A DNA stretch of 64,000 nt from DAIDKA01 sp035487155 (GCA_035487155.1 DATHMK010000088.1:1-64000), one strand, 5' to 3'; numbered from the stretch's first letter, positions 42,336-51,405 are shown. Notes: a model not told the origin generated them from the sequence alone. Numbers and translations: made by a program.

Positions 42336-43021
42336 CGACACGAGCGTTGAAAGTGCTCTCTTCCATGGCGGCCCGCGAAGTGCTGGCGGAACTCATCCGC
42401 GGCTTCATCACACAAAGCGGGCAACCCGTGATCGCAGAGGCTGCCGGTGGCGTTGAAGTTGCCAGACGCGTACAGGCCGGTGATGAGGCGGATGTGGTGG
42501 TGCTGGCGGACAGTGCGATCGACAAGCTCATCGCCGCCTCTGCGCTGCGGGCCGGCCGCGTGGACCTGGTGAAATCCGGCGTGGCCATCGCGGTGAGGAG
42601 CGGCAGGCCCCGGCCTGATGTCAGCACCGAGGATGCCGTGAAAGCCGCGGTCGAGGCGGCCAGCTCGCTGAGCTATTCGACCGGCCCGAGTGGCGTGTAC
42701 CTGGAGAAGCTGTTCGCGCGCTGGGGAATACTCGAGGCCGTGAGGCCGCGCATTGTCGTGCCGCCACCGGGTGTGCCGGTCGGATCACTGGTGGCCAGTG
42801 GCCACGCGGCGCTGGGCTTCCAGCAATTGAGTGAACTGTTGAACGTGGCGGGTATCGAGGTGCTGGGACCCTTGCCCGCAGCCATCCAGACCATCACCAC
42901 CTTTTCCGCTGGGATCAGCGTGCGCTGCGAACAGCCACAGCTGGCAGCGCGGCTGCTGGACTACATGTGCCAGCCGGCGGCGAATGCCGTCAAACAAAGC
43001 TATGGAATGGAACCGGCTTAA
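42332..43021 (+). CDS. ModA-like substrate-binding-fold protein without signal peptide
   Basis: A 229-aa protein of the periplasmic binding protein type II fold related to molybdate-binding ModA. VLSSMAAREVLAELI resembles the ModA start and AEAAGGVEVARRVQAGDEADVVVLAD the first lobe, but there is no signal peptide before it, so it should be cytoplasmic. The start overlaps phnW (ATGA), so it is translated with the phosphonate genes. A cytoplasmic binding fold could sense an anion such as a phosphonate or act as an enzyme accessory. This is speculative. Confidence 0.72.
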   Translation: MTTRALKVLSSMAAREVLAELIRGFITQSGQPVIAEAAGGVEVARRVQAGDEADVVVLADSAIDKLIAASALRAGRVDLVKSGVAIAVRSGRPRPDVSTEDAVKAAVEAASSLSYSTGPSGVYLEKLFARWGILEAVRPRIVVPPPGVPVGSLVASGHAALGFQQLSELLNVAGIEVLGPLPAAIQTITTFSAGISVRCEQPQLAARLLDYMCQPAANAVKQSYGMEPA

Positions 43022-43473
43022 GGCTGGTCCAACTTGTGGGCGGCCACGCCGCACACCCAATCGATGATGGCGTAGGTCTCAGGATCGGCGCTCGCCGCAC
43101 GCCAGCGCTCGGCGGAGAGTTCCGAGTGCGTGCTGGTGCCGGCGGCTCCCTTCGCTTCGGCTGCCGCGTATTGCGTACGGCTCAGCACCTGGAAACGATT
43201 CGCCTTGCAATCAAATGCACCTTCCACGATGGCCGAGCGCGGCGCAGGTCCCGCGGCCGGGTCCGGTACGTGGGAGGCATCCCAGTAGTACTCGTACAGC
43301 AGCCGTGCGGCGATGTAACCGGAGCGCTGCGCGATGCTGTCCACATCCACCTGGATGGAATGATTGCCGTGACCGGTCTGCATGGCGTAGGCCCATTGTT
43401 CAGCGTGCGCCACAGGTTGCACGAATGCGGCGGCGAAGCCTGCCGCGGCGGCAACTATGATTTTTCCTGTCAT
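43018..43473 (-). CDS. Secreted protein resembling surface-adhesin protein E
   Basis: A 151-aa protein. The ATG at 43473 starts a signal peptide (MTGKIIVAAAAGFAAAFVQPVAHA). The mature part has WAYAMQTGHGNHSIQVDVDSIAQ and a Cys-containing GAFDCKANRFQVLS with a second Cys near the end (IIDWVCG), matching the pattern of surface-adhesin-E-like small domains, where these Cys form a disulfide. Convergent, with 4-nt overlap with the ModA-like gene. The function is unknown in most bacteria. Confidence 0.6.
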   Translation of the reverse strand: MTGKIIVAAAAGFAAAFVQPVAHAEQWAYAMQTGHGNHSIQVDVDSIAQRSGYIAARLLYEYYWDASHVPDPAAGPAPRSAIVEGAFDCKANRFQVLSRTQYAAAEAKGAAGTSTHSELSAERWRAASADPETYAIIDWVCGVAAHKLDQP

Positions 43474-43631
43474 CGTGCAACCAATGATGGCACAGCTGTG
43501 CCTAACGTGGCGGCAGAACTCACGGTGCAGCTGCTTGTCAGCGAAAACCTGCGCTGCCAAGTCCGGGACAGCGGATTCATCGCGCGTGCCGTGCGGTAAA
43601 ATCGCAGCTGTGCAATGCAGGAGATGAAATC

Positions 43632-43955
43632 ATGAAACGCAATTTGCTGATGATGGTCGTTGCAGCCGGTGCGCTGCTGGCAACCGGGGCACTGGCGAAT
43701 GCCGCCGACCACACCGTCACGCCCAGTGACACCACCGCCAGCCAGCAGAGTGACATGCTGATCACTGCAAACGTGAAGGGCAAGCTTGAGGCGGACCTGC
43801 CCGAGGTGGCGCCGGCCATTGCCGTGACCACTCAGGATGGGGTGGTAACCCTCAAGGGTGTGGCGCTGACTCAGGATTACCTGGTCAAGGCCGTGTTCGA
43901 TGCCCGCAGTGTCGATGGCGTGGTGCAGGTGAGGAACGAGCTGAGCCTGCAGTGA
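43632..43955 (+). CDS. Secreted BON-domain protein
   Basis: A 107-aa periplasmic protein: signal peptide (MKRNLLMMVVAAGALLATGALANA), short linker, then one BON domain (about 38-107) with the conserved VTTQDGVVTLKGVA and VDGVVQVRNEL. BON domains bind phospholipid or envelope surfaces, as in OsmY, which has two. AGGAGA lies 7 nt upstream of the ATG, and TAAAAT at 43597-43602 may be the -10. A stress-linked envelope role is inferred from family. Confidence 0.85.
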   Translation: MKRNLLMMVVAAGALLATGALANAADHTVTPSDTTASQQSDMLITANVKGKLEADLPEVAPAIAVTTQDGVVTLKGVALTQDYLVKAVFDARSVDGVVQVRNELSLQ

Positions 43956-43959
43956 CGGA

Positions 43960-44226
43960 TCAGCGCAGCTGACTGTCCTTGCTGCCGCGGCGATTGTAGC
44001 CAGGGAGACTCGCCGCGGTGGCGTCGGCGGCCTGTTGACATTCCAGGCACAGCCGTACGCCCGGGACCGCCGCGCGGCGGGCCTCGGGGATGGATGCACC
44101 GCATTCGGCGCAATGGGTAAGTCCCGGCCCCTGGGCGAGGCGGCTGCGGGCGCGCTCCACCGCGTCCTTCACGGTCGCCTCGATCTGTTCGTTGACTGCG
44201 CCTTCGCCTGCCCAACCGGTTGCCAT
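43960..44226 (-). CDS. ybiI: DksA/TraR-type zinc-finger protein YbiI
   Basis: An 88-aa protein starting MATGWAGEGAVNEQIEAT at 44226 and ending GYNRRGSKDSQLR, near-diagnostic of YbiI. The C4 zinc finger is CAECGA-x17-CLECQQ. YbiI relatives share the DksA/TraR zinc finger but lack the long coiled-coil; the role is undefined. An in-frame extension to 44271 is rejected because the family begins at the MATGW position. Convergent with the BON gene. Confidence 0.92.
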   Translation of the reverse strand: MATGWAGEGAVNEQIEATVKDAVERARSRLAQGPGLTHCAECGASIPEARRAAVPGVRLCLECQQAADATAASLPGYNRRGSKDSQLR

Positions 44227-44305
44227 GCCGCCAGTGTCACCCGGGCGGAGTGACCCTGCAACCTGGAACATTGACGCGGCCCAGAGGGGACTTTAAGGTC
44301 AATGC

Positions 44306-46306
44306 ATGGGGTTGCGAATAATCCGGCACGCGCTGCTGCCGGGGCTGATGGTGCTGTTGTGCCAAGCCGCCCACGGTGTGCCGCCGGATGTTTCCTCACC
44401 GTCCTTCACCGCCTCCCAGGCGGCTGCAGGACGGCTGGTCTATGCCCGGGCCTGTGGCCTCTGCCACGGTGCCGCGCTGCAAGGCGCAGCGGCAGTGGCC
44501 CTGGTGGGGCCGGCCTTTGCCAGAACCTGGGGTGATGGCCGGCATCAGGCGGCGGACTTGTTCGCGGCCATTGCCATACAGATGCCGAAGAACGCACCGG
44601 GCAGTGTGTCGCCGACCGACAATTTGGCGCTGGCGGCGTTCATCCTGCAAAGCAATGGCTATGCGAGCGGCGCCGCGCCCCTGACCCTGGCGGCATTCGC
44701 CGGCGCGCTGCCCGCGGCTCCCGGATATGCGCTGGCCGCGAGTGCGCCGCCGGGCCTGGCCGCTGCGCCCCTGAGTTTTCCGCAAGCCCCACGCAGCGTA
44801 CTGCCGCCCAGCGGCACCGGCCCACAGGATGCGCAGCTGCTGCGCGTGGCGGATGCGGACTGGCTGACGTTCAACCGCGACCTCGCGGGGGAGCGCTTCT
44901 CGCCGCTGGCGCAGATCAACACCGGCAATGCCCAGCATCTGCAGGTCAGATGCATTGCGCAACTGGGCGAGATGGGCAGCTTCGAGACCAGCCCCATCGT
45001 TCATGACGGGCAGATGTTTGTCACCACGGCGCACAAGGTCCTGGCGCTGGATGGGGCCACCTGCGCCGTGAAGTGGTCCTATAACTACGTGCCCGTGGAC
45101 CCCGAGCATCTGCCGGGGAACCGCGGTGTCGCCCTGTATGAAGGCCGTGTGTTCCGGGGCACGACCGATGGGCATCTGATCTGCCTGGATGCCGCCAGCG
45201 GCAAGCTGCTGTGGGACGCCAGGGTTGCCGATGGCGCGCTGGGCTACGAGATCACCGGCGCCCCGGTGGCATTCGCGGGCAAGGTGTTCACCGGTGATGC
45301 CGGTGCCGATACCGGCATCCGCGGCCGGATCTATGCCTTTGATGCCACCGACGGCGCGCTGGTGTGGGCCTTCGACATCGTGCCGCATCAGGGTGAGGCG
45401 GGCGCTGCGAGCTGGAGCGGCGGCACGGACAAGGGCGGTGGCGCCACCTGGTCCAGCATGGCCATTGATCCGCAGCGCCAGCTGTTGTTCGTGCCCACCG
45501 GCAACCCGGCCCCGGATTTCAATGATGCCAACCGCGCCGGGGATAACCTGTACACGGATTCGGTGGTGGCGCTGGATCTGGCGACCGGCAAGCTCGCCTG
45601 GTATGTGCAGCAGGTCGCCCACGACATGCATGACTGGGACACGGCCGCGGCGCCGGCGCTGTATGCGCACGGCGGTCGGCGCCTGATGGCCGTCGCCAGC
45701 AAGAATGGCCTGCTGTATCAGTACGACCTCGACACCCATCAGGTGCTGTCGCAGGCACCGTTCACCACCCGCTCGAACGTGGACGCGCTGCCCAGCGCGG
45801 CCGGGGTGCACGTGTGTCCGGGCGCGCTGGGACAGTACAACGGCCCGGCCTTCTCGCCGTTGTCGGGGCGGGTTTTCGTTGCCACCGCCGATCGCTGCAA
45901 TGTCCTGACCCGCGCCGAGCCGCACTATGTCCCGGGCGGGGTGTACTTCGGTGGCATGTTCCGCATGGATCCGCCGGCGCTGCAAAGCGGCTGGATCAAG
46001 GCCTTTGAGGCCATCAGCGGTCATGAGCTCTGGAGCGTGCATCGTCACGACCCGGTGCTGGCGGCGGTGACCCCCACCGGGGGTGAGCTGCTGCTGACCG
46101 GGGACATGGGCGGCAGTTTCCTGGCCCTGGATGCGCGCAACGGCCGGGTGCTGTACGAATTCAACACCGGCGGCCCGGTGGCGGCGGGTATTTCGGTGTA
46201 TGCCGTGGCCGGACGGGAGTACATTGCGGTGCCATCGGGCAGTTCGTCGCGCGATGCCGCCACGGCAACCGCGGCGGCGACGCTGATCGTATTTTCATTG
46301 CAGTAA
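44306..46306 (+). CDS. Cytochrome c-PQQ dehydrogenase (quinoprotein alcohol dehydrogenase-like)
   Basis: A 666-aa periplasmic quinohaemoprotein. A signal peptide (about 1-24) is followed by a c-type haem domain with CGLCH (50-54) and a distal Met region (IQMPKNAPG), then an eight-bladed PQQ propeller from about residue 180 (WLTFNRDLAGERFSPLAQINTGNAQHL) with repeated W-docking motifs such as GKLLWDARVADG and GALVWAFDIV. The haem domain is N-terminal, the reverse of most quinohaemoprotein alcohol dehydrogenases. AAGG lies 7 nt upstream of the ATG. It heads a four-gene run with a carotenoid-cleavage-type oxygenase, suggesting oxidation of an aromatic or terpenoid alcohol. Confidence 0.85.
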   Translation: MGLRIIRHALLPGLMVLLCQAAHGVPPDVSSPSFTASQAAAGRLVYARACGLCHGAALQGAAAVALVGPAFARTWGDGRHQAADLFAAIAIQMPKNAPGSVSPTDNLALAAFILQSNGYASGAAPLTLAAFAGALPAAPGYALAASAPPGLAAAPLSFPQAPRSVLPPSGTGPQDAQLLRVADADWLTFNRDLAGERFSPLAQINTGNAQHLQVRCIAQLGEMGSFETSPIVHDGQMFVTTAHKVLALDGATCAVKWSYNYVPVDPEHLPGNRGVALYEGRVFRGTTDGHLICLDAASGKLLWDARVADGALGYEITGAPVAFAGKVFTGDAGADTGIRGRIYAFDATDGALVWAFDIVPHQGEAGAASWSGGTDKGGGATWSSMAIDPQRQLLFVPTGNPAPDFNDANRAGDNLYTDSVVALDLATGKLAWYVQQVAHDMHDWDTAAAPALYAHGGRRLMAVASKNGLLYQYDLDTHQVLSQAPFTTRSNVDALPSAAGVHVCPGALGQYNGPAFSPLSGRVFVATADRCNVLTRAEPHYVPGGVYFGGMFRMDPPALQSGWIKAFEAISGHELWSVHRHDPVLAAVTPTGGELLLTGDMGGSFLALDARNGRVLYEFNTGGPVAAGISVYAVAGREYIAVPSGSSSRDAATATAAATLIVFSLQ

Positions 46307-46324
46307 GGCCAGCGAGGGGGCGAC

Positions 46325-47797
46325 ATGGCAGATTTCTCAGAAAGCCTGACGGGGCGCGGATTCAATTCGCCGCTGCGTTTCGATGTCTCGCTGCAGGACT
46401 GCGAAGTCGTCGGCAAGATTCCGCAGGAGCTTGACGGGGCGTTCTACCGCGCCGGCTATGAGTGGTACTACCCGCCGAAGTTTCCCGACGATGCCATCCT
46501 CAATGCCGATGGCTACGTCAGCTGCTTTCGCTTCAAGGGCGGCAAGGTGGACTTCAAGGGCCGCTTCGTGAACACGCTGCGGATGCAGAAGGAGCGCGAA
46601 GCGCGCCGGCAGCTCTACGGCTATTACCGCAATCCCTACACCGATGATCCCTCGGTGCGTGATCCGGCGCATCCGAACCTGCGCACCGTGTCCAACACCA
46701 CGCCGGTGGTTCACGGCGGCAAGCTCTTCATGACCAAGGAGGATGGCCTGCCGCATCAGATCAATCCCAATACGCTGGAGACCATCGGCCCGTGGGATTT
46801 CCAGGGCGGCTGGAAGAGCCAGACCTTCACCGCGCATCCGAAGCTTGATCCGCTCACCGGGGAGATGGTGGCGTTCGGCTATGAGGCCACGGGACTGGCG
46901 AGCGATGACCTCTTCATCTGCACCATTGACCGCGCCGGCAAGGTGCGCCACGAAGTGCGCATCAAGGTGCCCTACGTGAGCATCGTTCACGACATGGCGC
47001 TCACCCACCGCCATGTCGTGATCCCCTTTTCCGGCTATGTGACCAGCCTGGAGCGCCTGCAGGCCGGCAAGATCCACTGGGGCTGGGATTCCACCAAACC
47101 CGGCTACATCGGCGTGATGCCACGCGAGGGCAGCGCGAAGGACATGCGCTGGTTCAAGGGTCCGAACCGCTGCCACATGCACACCTTCAATGCCTACAGT
47201 GAAGGCAACAAGGTGATCCTGTACGCACCGTTCTGGGACTCAAACTTCTTTCCCTTCTTTCCCAATGTCGATGGCAGCCCCTTCAATCCCGCCAAGGCGC
47301 GTGCCTTCGTGCGTAAGTTCACGCTGGATCTGGATTCCTCATCCGATGACTGGCAGGAGGAGCTGCTGTGGGAGATGCCCGTGGTCGACATCGGCAAGGT
47401 TGATCCGCGCACTCTCACTCTGGCCTCGCGCTACATCTACACCGGCTTCACCGATCCGCAGATGCCCTATGACCGCGAGCGTGCCGGTGCGCGCGCGCCG
47501 GCTTCGGTTCCCAACTCCTATGGGCGCTTCGATGTCCAGACCCGCAAGATCGACCGCTACTTTGCCGGCAAGACCCATGCTCTGCAGGAATGTACCTTCG
47601 TGCCGCGCGGCTCGGCCGAGGGGCAGGGGTACCTGATCGGTGTGGCGTCGAACTATGCCGAAATGCGTTCGGAGCTGATCATCGCCGATGCCGAGCATCT
47701 GGCCGAGGGCGATGTGGCGCGGGTGATTCTGCCGTTTCGTCTGAGTTCCCAGGTGCACGGTACCTGGGCCGGCAGGGATGAACTGCCGCTGGTGTAG
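46325..47797 (+). CDS. Carotenoid-cleavage/lignostilbene dioxygenase family protein
   Basis: A 490-aa non-haem Fe(II) oxygenase of the RPE65/CCD fold. The four Fe-binding His are visible at H171 (TAHPKLD), H222 (VHDMAL), H286 (HMHTFNA) and H478 (HGTWAG). It starts MADFSESLTGRGFNSPLRFDV with GAGGGGG upstream and has no signal peptide, so it is cytoplasmic. The family cleaves C=C bonds of carotenoids or stilbenes. Ring-cleavage genes at the right edge make a lignin-derived stilbene plausible but unproven. Confidence 0.88.
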   Translation: MADFSESLTGRGFNSPLRFDVSLQDCEVVGKIPQELDGAFYRAGYEWYYPPKFPDDAILNADGYVSCFRFKGGKVDFKGRFVNTLRMQKEREARRQLYGYYRNPYTDDPSVRDPAHPNLRTVSNTTPVVHGGKLFMTKEDGLPHQINPNTLETIGPWDFQGGWKSQTFTAHPKLDPLTGEMVAFGYEATGLASDDLFICTIDRAGKVRHEVRIKVPYVSIVHDMALTHRHVVIPFSGYVTSLERLQAGKIHWGWDSTKPGYIGVMPREGSAKDMRWFKGPNRCHMHTFNAYSEGNKVILYAPFWDSNFFPFFPNVDGSPFNPAKARAFVRKFTLDLDSSSDDWQEELLWEMPVVDIGKVDPRTLTLASRYIYTGFTDPQMPYDRERAGARAPASVPNSYGRFDVQTRKIDRYFAGKTHALQECTFVPRGSAEGQGYLIGVASNYAEMRSELIIADAEHLAEGDVARVILPFRLSSQVHGTWAGRDELPLV

Positions 47798-47824
47798 TGC
47801 TGCAGAACAACAAAGGGGGTCGCG

Positions 47825-48763
47825 ATGCGCTTGAACCTGAAGGACTCGTGGCGGAAGGGGCGGCTGGCACTGGCCTTGGCGGCGCTGCCGCTGGCGGGTC
47901 TATCGGCCGCGCAGGCGGCTTGTGATGATGGCTGCCTGACTCAGATTGCCGATCAGTACCGTGCGGCCTATGTGCACCGCGATGCCAGGCAGGCACCATT
48001 CGCGGCGCATGTGCGCTTCATGGAGAACAATGTCGAGTTGCCGTTTCCGGATGGCAGCTGGGATGTGGTCACCTCCGAGGTCGGCCCGTCGCTGACCTTC
48101 ACCGATCCCAGCACCGGCAATGCCGGGATCTACACGGCCATCATGATGGGCAATACGCCGGCGTTTCTGGCCATCCGGCTGCGGGTCGCGCAGGGCAAGA
48201 TCGTGGAAGTGGAGCATCTGCTGTCCACCAAGCGTCTGATCAGCGCGCCACCGACCCCCTTCGGCGACGTCAACAAGCTCACCCACGATCCGCTGACCCG
48301 GCAGCTGCTCACAGCCACTCAGCGCCGGCCGCGCGCCGAACTCATCCGGATTGCGGATGGCTACTTTGCCACTCTGGCACACAACGACGGCACGCTGCAT
48401 ACGCAGTTCGCGCCGTTCTGCCATCGCATCGAGAACGGCATGGAGACCGCGCCCAATGGCTGCGCCGGGCCATTCAAGCTCGGCACCTATCTGTTCAACG
48501 TGCGCGTGCGGCGCGAGCCCTTGATGGTGGATGAGGCGCGTGGCCTGGTGATGTTCCGCGGCTTCATCGATCACAAGGGCAATGTCATCGACTTCAAGCT
48601 CACCGATGGCACGCCACGAACCTCGCCGTTCCAGGAGCCGCACACCTGGAGCTTCGTGGAGAGCTTCAAGATCATCGATGGCGCGGTCGGACCGGTGGAG
48701 GCCGATTTCATCGGCTCCCCGTACTACGCCAAATCCCCCTGGTCCAAACATTCGCACGATTGA
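47825..48763 (+). CDS. Secreted DUF8021-like protein, copy 1
   Basis: A 312-aa protein with a signal peptide (about 1-32, ending AAQA) and the mature start CDDGCLTQIADQYRAAYVHRD. It appears to hold two SnoaL/NTF2-like alpha+beta halves: FAAHVRFMENNVELPFPDGSWDV, then RAELIRIADGYFATLAHNDG with a Cys-containing loop. The next gene is a clear paralogue. It sits 27 nt after the oxygenase gene with AAAGGGGG as ribosome site. The DUF8021 label is my recollection of similar proteins; the function is unknown. Confidence 0.7.
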   Translation: MRLNLKDSWRKGRLALALAALPLAGLSAAQAACDDGCLTQIADQYRAAYVHRDARQAPFAAHVRFMENNVELPFPDGSWDVVTSEVGPSLTFTDPSTGNAGIYTAIMMGNTPAFLAIRLRVAQGKIVEVEHLLSTKRLISAPPTPFGDVNKLTHDPLTRQLLTATQRRPRAELIRIADGYFATLAHNDGTLHTQFAPFCHRIENGMETAPNGCAGPFKLGTYLFNVRVRREPLMVDEARGLVMFRGFIDHKGNVIDFKLTDGTPRTSPFQEPHTWSFVESFKIIDGAVGPVEADFIGSPYYAKSPWSKHSHD

Positions 48764-48771
48764 GCACCACC

Positions 48772-49791
48772 ATGCTCTACCAACTCCTGCGCCGCGGGGC
48801 GTTTGTATGGTGCTGGGCCGCCCTCAGTCTTGCGGCACCGGTGTTTGCCGCGCCTCGGGGCGAGTGTGATGAGGCTTGCCTGAAGGCCCAGATGGACGGG
48901 TATCTGCAGGCCCTGCAGGCGCACGATCCCTCGCGCCTGAAGGTGGCGCCCACGGTGCGCTTCACGGAGAACGGCGTCGCCATACCGCTGGGGGAGGCGC
49001 TGTGGGTGACATTCTCGGGCCTGGGTGGGTATCGGCACGACTTTTTCGATCCCGCAAGCGGTGCCGTGGCCAGCTACGTGACCATGCGGGAAAACGGTAC
49101 TCCGGGTTACCTCATGGTGCGCCTGAAGGTCGCATCGGGTGTGCTGACACAAATCGAAACGGTGGTGGTCCGTGATGCGCCGGCGTCGCTGACCCAACCG
49201 GCCTATGAGCCGCTGTGGGATAAGGTCGAGCCGCAGGCACAGCGCCTGACGCGCCAGCAGCTGATCGATGGCGCGCTGGGCTATATGCGTGCGGTGGCGC
49301 TGGAGAAGGGCGCGCTGGCGCCCTTTGGCGAATCCTGCGTGCGGCTGGAGAACGGCATGGTCATGGCACTGGGGCCGCATGATCAGCCGCCGGTGCCGCT
49401 GAAGCCCCTGGCCCGCGACGATGACTGGGCGGCGGCGGTTCGTGTCTCGCTGGGCATGGGCTGCGCGCGCCAGCTCGACACCGGGGTCTATGCCTTCATC
49501 AATGAATACGACAACGCGCGCTTTCCCCTCATCGATGTGCAACGGCAGATCATTTTTGCGGTGTTCGACTTCCGCCGCCGCGGCACCGTCAAGACCGTGA
49601 CCATGCCCAATGGCCGCACCTACCCGATGATGCCGAGCACCCAATGGCCCAATGAGGTGCTGAACACCGAGGCGTGGAAGTTCCAGGGCGGCAAGATCAC
49701 CCGTGTCGAGGCGGTATTCCTGGGCAACCGGACCTACAAGCAGGGCACCGGCTGGCCCGGGGGGCGCAAAGGGGAAAAACGCCCCCCCTAG
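48772..49791 (+). CDS. Secreted DUF8021-like protein, copy 2
   Basis: A 339-aa paralogue of the preceding gene, with signal peptide and mature start GECDEACLKAQMDGYLQALQAHD, the same CxxxC-helix pattern. The conserved halves are RFTENGVAIPLGEALW and RQQLIDGALGYMRAVALEKG. I use ATG 48772; a TTG at 48760 overlapping the previous stop is equally possible, as neither has a clear ribosome site. Last gene of the PQQ-dehydrogenase operon. Tandem paralogues suggest a heterodimer or two related substrates, which is inference. Confidence 0.68.
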   Translation: MLYQLLRRGAFVWCWAALSLAAPVFAAPRGECDEACLKAQMDGYLQALQAHDPSRLKVAPTVRFTENGVAIPLGEALWVTFSGLGGYRHDFFDPASGAVASYVTMRENGTPGYLMVRLKVASGVLTQIETVVVRDAPASLTQPAYEPLWDKVEPQAQRLTRQQLIDGALGYMRAVALEKGALAPFGESCVRLENGMVMALGPHDQPPVPLKPLARDDDWAAAVRVSLGMGCARQLDTGVYAFINEYDNARFPLIDVQRQIIFAVFDFRRRGTVKTVTMPNGRTYPMMPSTQWPNEVLNTEAWKFQGGKITRVEAVFLGNRTYKQGTGWPGGRKGEKRPP

Positions 49792-49821
49792 CGCCTCCCA
49801 GCCCCTGGACGGCCAGCCCGC

Positions 49822-49856
49822 TTCCAATTAAAGCTACCTTGTGATAAAAAGGTAGC
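49822..49856 (+). promoter_or_regulatory. padR promoter with perfect palindromic operator
   Basis: GCTACCTT (49833-49840) and AAGGTAGC (49849-49856) form perfect 8-bp arms with an 8-bp spacer. TTCCAA (49822-49827), 17 nt and TAAAAA (49845-49850) give a plausible promoter, so the dyad covers the -10. The position just upstream of a PadR gene implies autorepression. Confidence 0.7.
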
Positions 49857-49876
49857 GTACTGGAACAAGGGCTCTC

Positions 49877-50200
49877 ATGGCTGCCAACGAAAAATTCGGG
49901 CCGATGCGCAAGGGGCTGCTCGAATTCCTCATCCTCAAGGTCATTGCCGCGGATCGCGTCTACGTGGCCGACATCCTGCGCAAGCTCGCCGACACCGAGT
50001 TCGCGACCCAGGAGGGGACGCTGTACCCGCTGCTGAGCCGGATGCGGCGTGACGGCCTGGTGGACTATGACTGGAAGGAGTCCGACTCCGGCCCCCCCCG
50101 CAAGTACTACGCCCTGACCGCCAGTGGTCAGGCGCAGCTCGCCGAGCTCATCGCCTACTGGCGCCTCATCAACAAGACCATAGAAGACCTGGGAGTTTGA
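49877..50200 (+). CDS. PadR-family transcriptional regulator
   Basis: A 107-aa PadR subfamily-2 repressor: a winged helix (LLEFLILKVIAADRVYVADILRKLADTEF, then EGTLYPLLSRMRRDGLVDYDW) plus a single C-terminal dimerisation helix. AAGGG lies 6 nt upstream of the ATG. A perfect inverted repeat overlaps its promoter. It is followed by a PspC-domain membrane protein 2 nt later, the usual PadR-PspC/HAAS envelope-stress arrangement. The inducer is unknown. Confidence 0.9.
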   Translation: MAANEKFGPMRKGLLEFLILKVIAADRVYVADILRKLADTEFATQEGTLYPLLSRMRRDGLVDYDWKESDSGPPRKYYALTASGQAQLAELIAYWRLINKTIEDLGV

Positions 50201-50202
50201 CC

Positions 50203-51405
50203 ATGCGCACGGTCAGTAGCATCAGCCTGAACGGCAATGCCTGGCAGATCGAAGCGGAGGGGTGCGAGGCGCTGGCCGCGTACCTCAAGAGCGCCGAATC
50301 ACGCCTCACCGCTGATCCGGATCGCATCGAGATCCTCGCCGATCTTGAGCAGGCCATCGCCGACAAACTCGCTCGCTATGTGAGCGCCCACAAGAATGTC
50401 GTCACGGCCGAGGAGATCGCGCTGGTGCTCAAGGAAATGGGTCCGGTGGAGATCGGCGAGGGCGAACCCGCGACGCACGCCGCCGGCGGCCCTTCCACGG
50501 CCGATCCGCCGCCGGGCGCGCAGGCGGCCGCGGGCACTGCCGCCCCGTGCGGCTCGGCTGCGGGCGGTCCGCGTCATCTGTTCCGCATCCGTGAGGGTGG
50601 GATGCTCGGGGGCGTCTGCAACGGCCTGGCCGCCTACTTCGGGTTGGATGTGACCCTGGTGCGCGTGCTGTTCGTGGTGTTCGCCGTGTTCACCGGCGGC
50701 GTCGGTGCGACGGTCTACTTTGTCATGCTGATCGTCGTGCCGGTGGCCGTGACCGCCGAGCAGATGGCGGCGGCACATGGCAAGCCCTTCAGTGCGGAGG
50801 AGCTGATCGGCCGGCCACAGGGGCCGCAGTCGGGCTTTGATGCCGGCCAGCACTGGCGCCAGCAATGGCGCGACCAGCGGCGCATGTGGCGCGATCAGCG
50901 GCGGCAATGGCGCAGGCAACGGCGCGCCTGGTCGGGAGCCCCGACGCCGCCGCCGCCACCGCCCTACGGCTGGCATGGTGCCCCGTATCACTACGGCGCA
51001 CCGGGCTTCGGACCGGTGAGTGCGCTGCTGCACGTGGCGCTGCTGATCACATTCCTGGTCGCCCTGGTGGGCGCGGTCCATGGCCGCCCCCTCATGGGCT
51101 GGGACTGGACCGCGGTGGTACCGCATTGGGTGGGCATCGTGGCGGTGTGCGTGATCTACGGCGCGCTCAATCAGCAGCTGCGCATGGCCCGTTACTACGG
51201 GCATGTGGGCGCCTACAGTCCGGCCCATGCCCTGGTGGGCCTGATTGGCAGCATCGTGTGGCTGTCGTTGCTGCTGGCTTTTGGCTGGTATGTCGTGCAC
51301 CACTGGCCCGAGGTCCAGGATTTCCTGCAGCATGCGCTGCAGGCGCTGCAATCGGCTTTCGGTAATCCGCCCGCTGATTCGGGGAAGACCGCGATTTCAC
51401 TGTAA
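50203..51405 (+). CDS. PspC-domain membrane protein
   Basis: A 400-aa protein. ATG 50203 is chosen because GGGAG lies 7 nt upstream; a TTG at 50197 is less likely. Residues about 1-85 are a helical HAAS/DUF1700-like region (VTAEEIALVLKEMGPVEIGE). A PspC domain follows at about 125-185 (LFRIREGGMLGGVCNGLAAYFGLDVTLVRVLFVVFAVFTGG). Then comes a Gln/Arg-rich linker with WR repeats and a Pro run, and a C-terminal part with about three helices. It is probably controlled by the adjacent PadR repressor and responds to membrane stress, by analogy. Confidence 0.82.
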   Translation: MRTVSSISLNGNAWQIEAEGCEALAAYLKSAESRLTADPDRIEILADLEQAIADKLARYVSAHKNVVTAEEIALVLKEMGPVEIGEGEPATHAAGGPSTADPPPGAQAAAGTAAPCGSAAGGPRHLFRIREGGMLGGVCNGLAAYFGLDVTLVRVLFVVFAVFTGGVGATVYFVMLIVVPVAVTAEQMAAAHGKPFSAEELIGRPQGPQSGFDAGQHWRQQWRDQRRMWRDQRRQWRRQRRAWSGAPTPPPPPPYGWHGAPYHYGAPGFGPVSALLHVALLITFLVALVGAVHGRPLMGWDWTAVVPHWVGIVAVCVIYGALNQQLRMARYYGHVGAYSPAHALVGLIGSIVWLSLLLAFGWYVVHHWPEVQDFLQHALQALQSAFGNPPADSGKTAISL

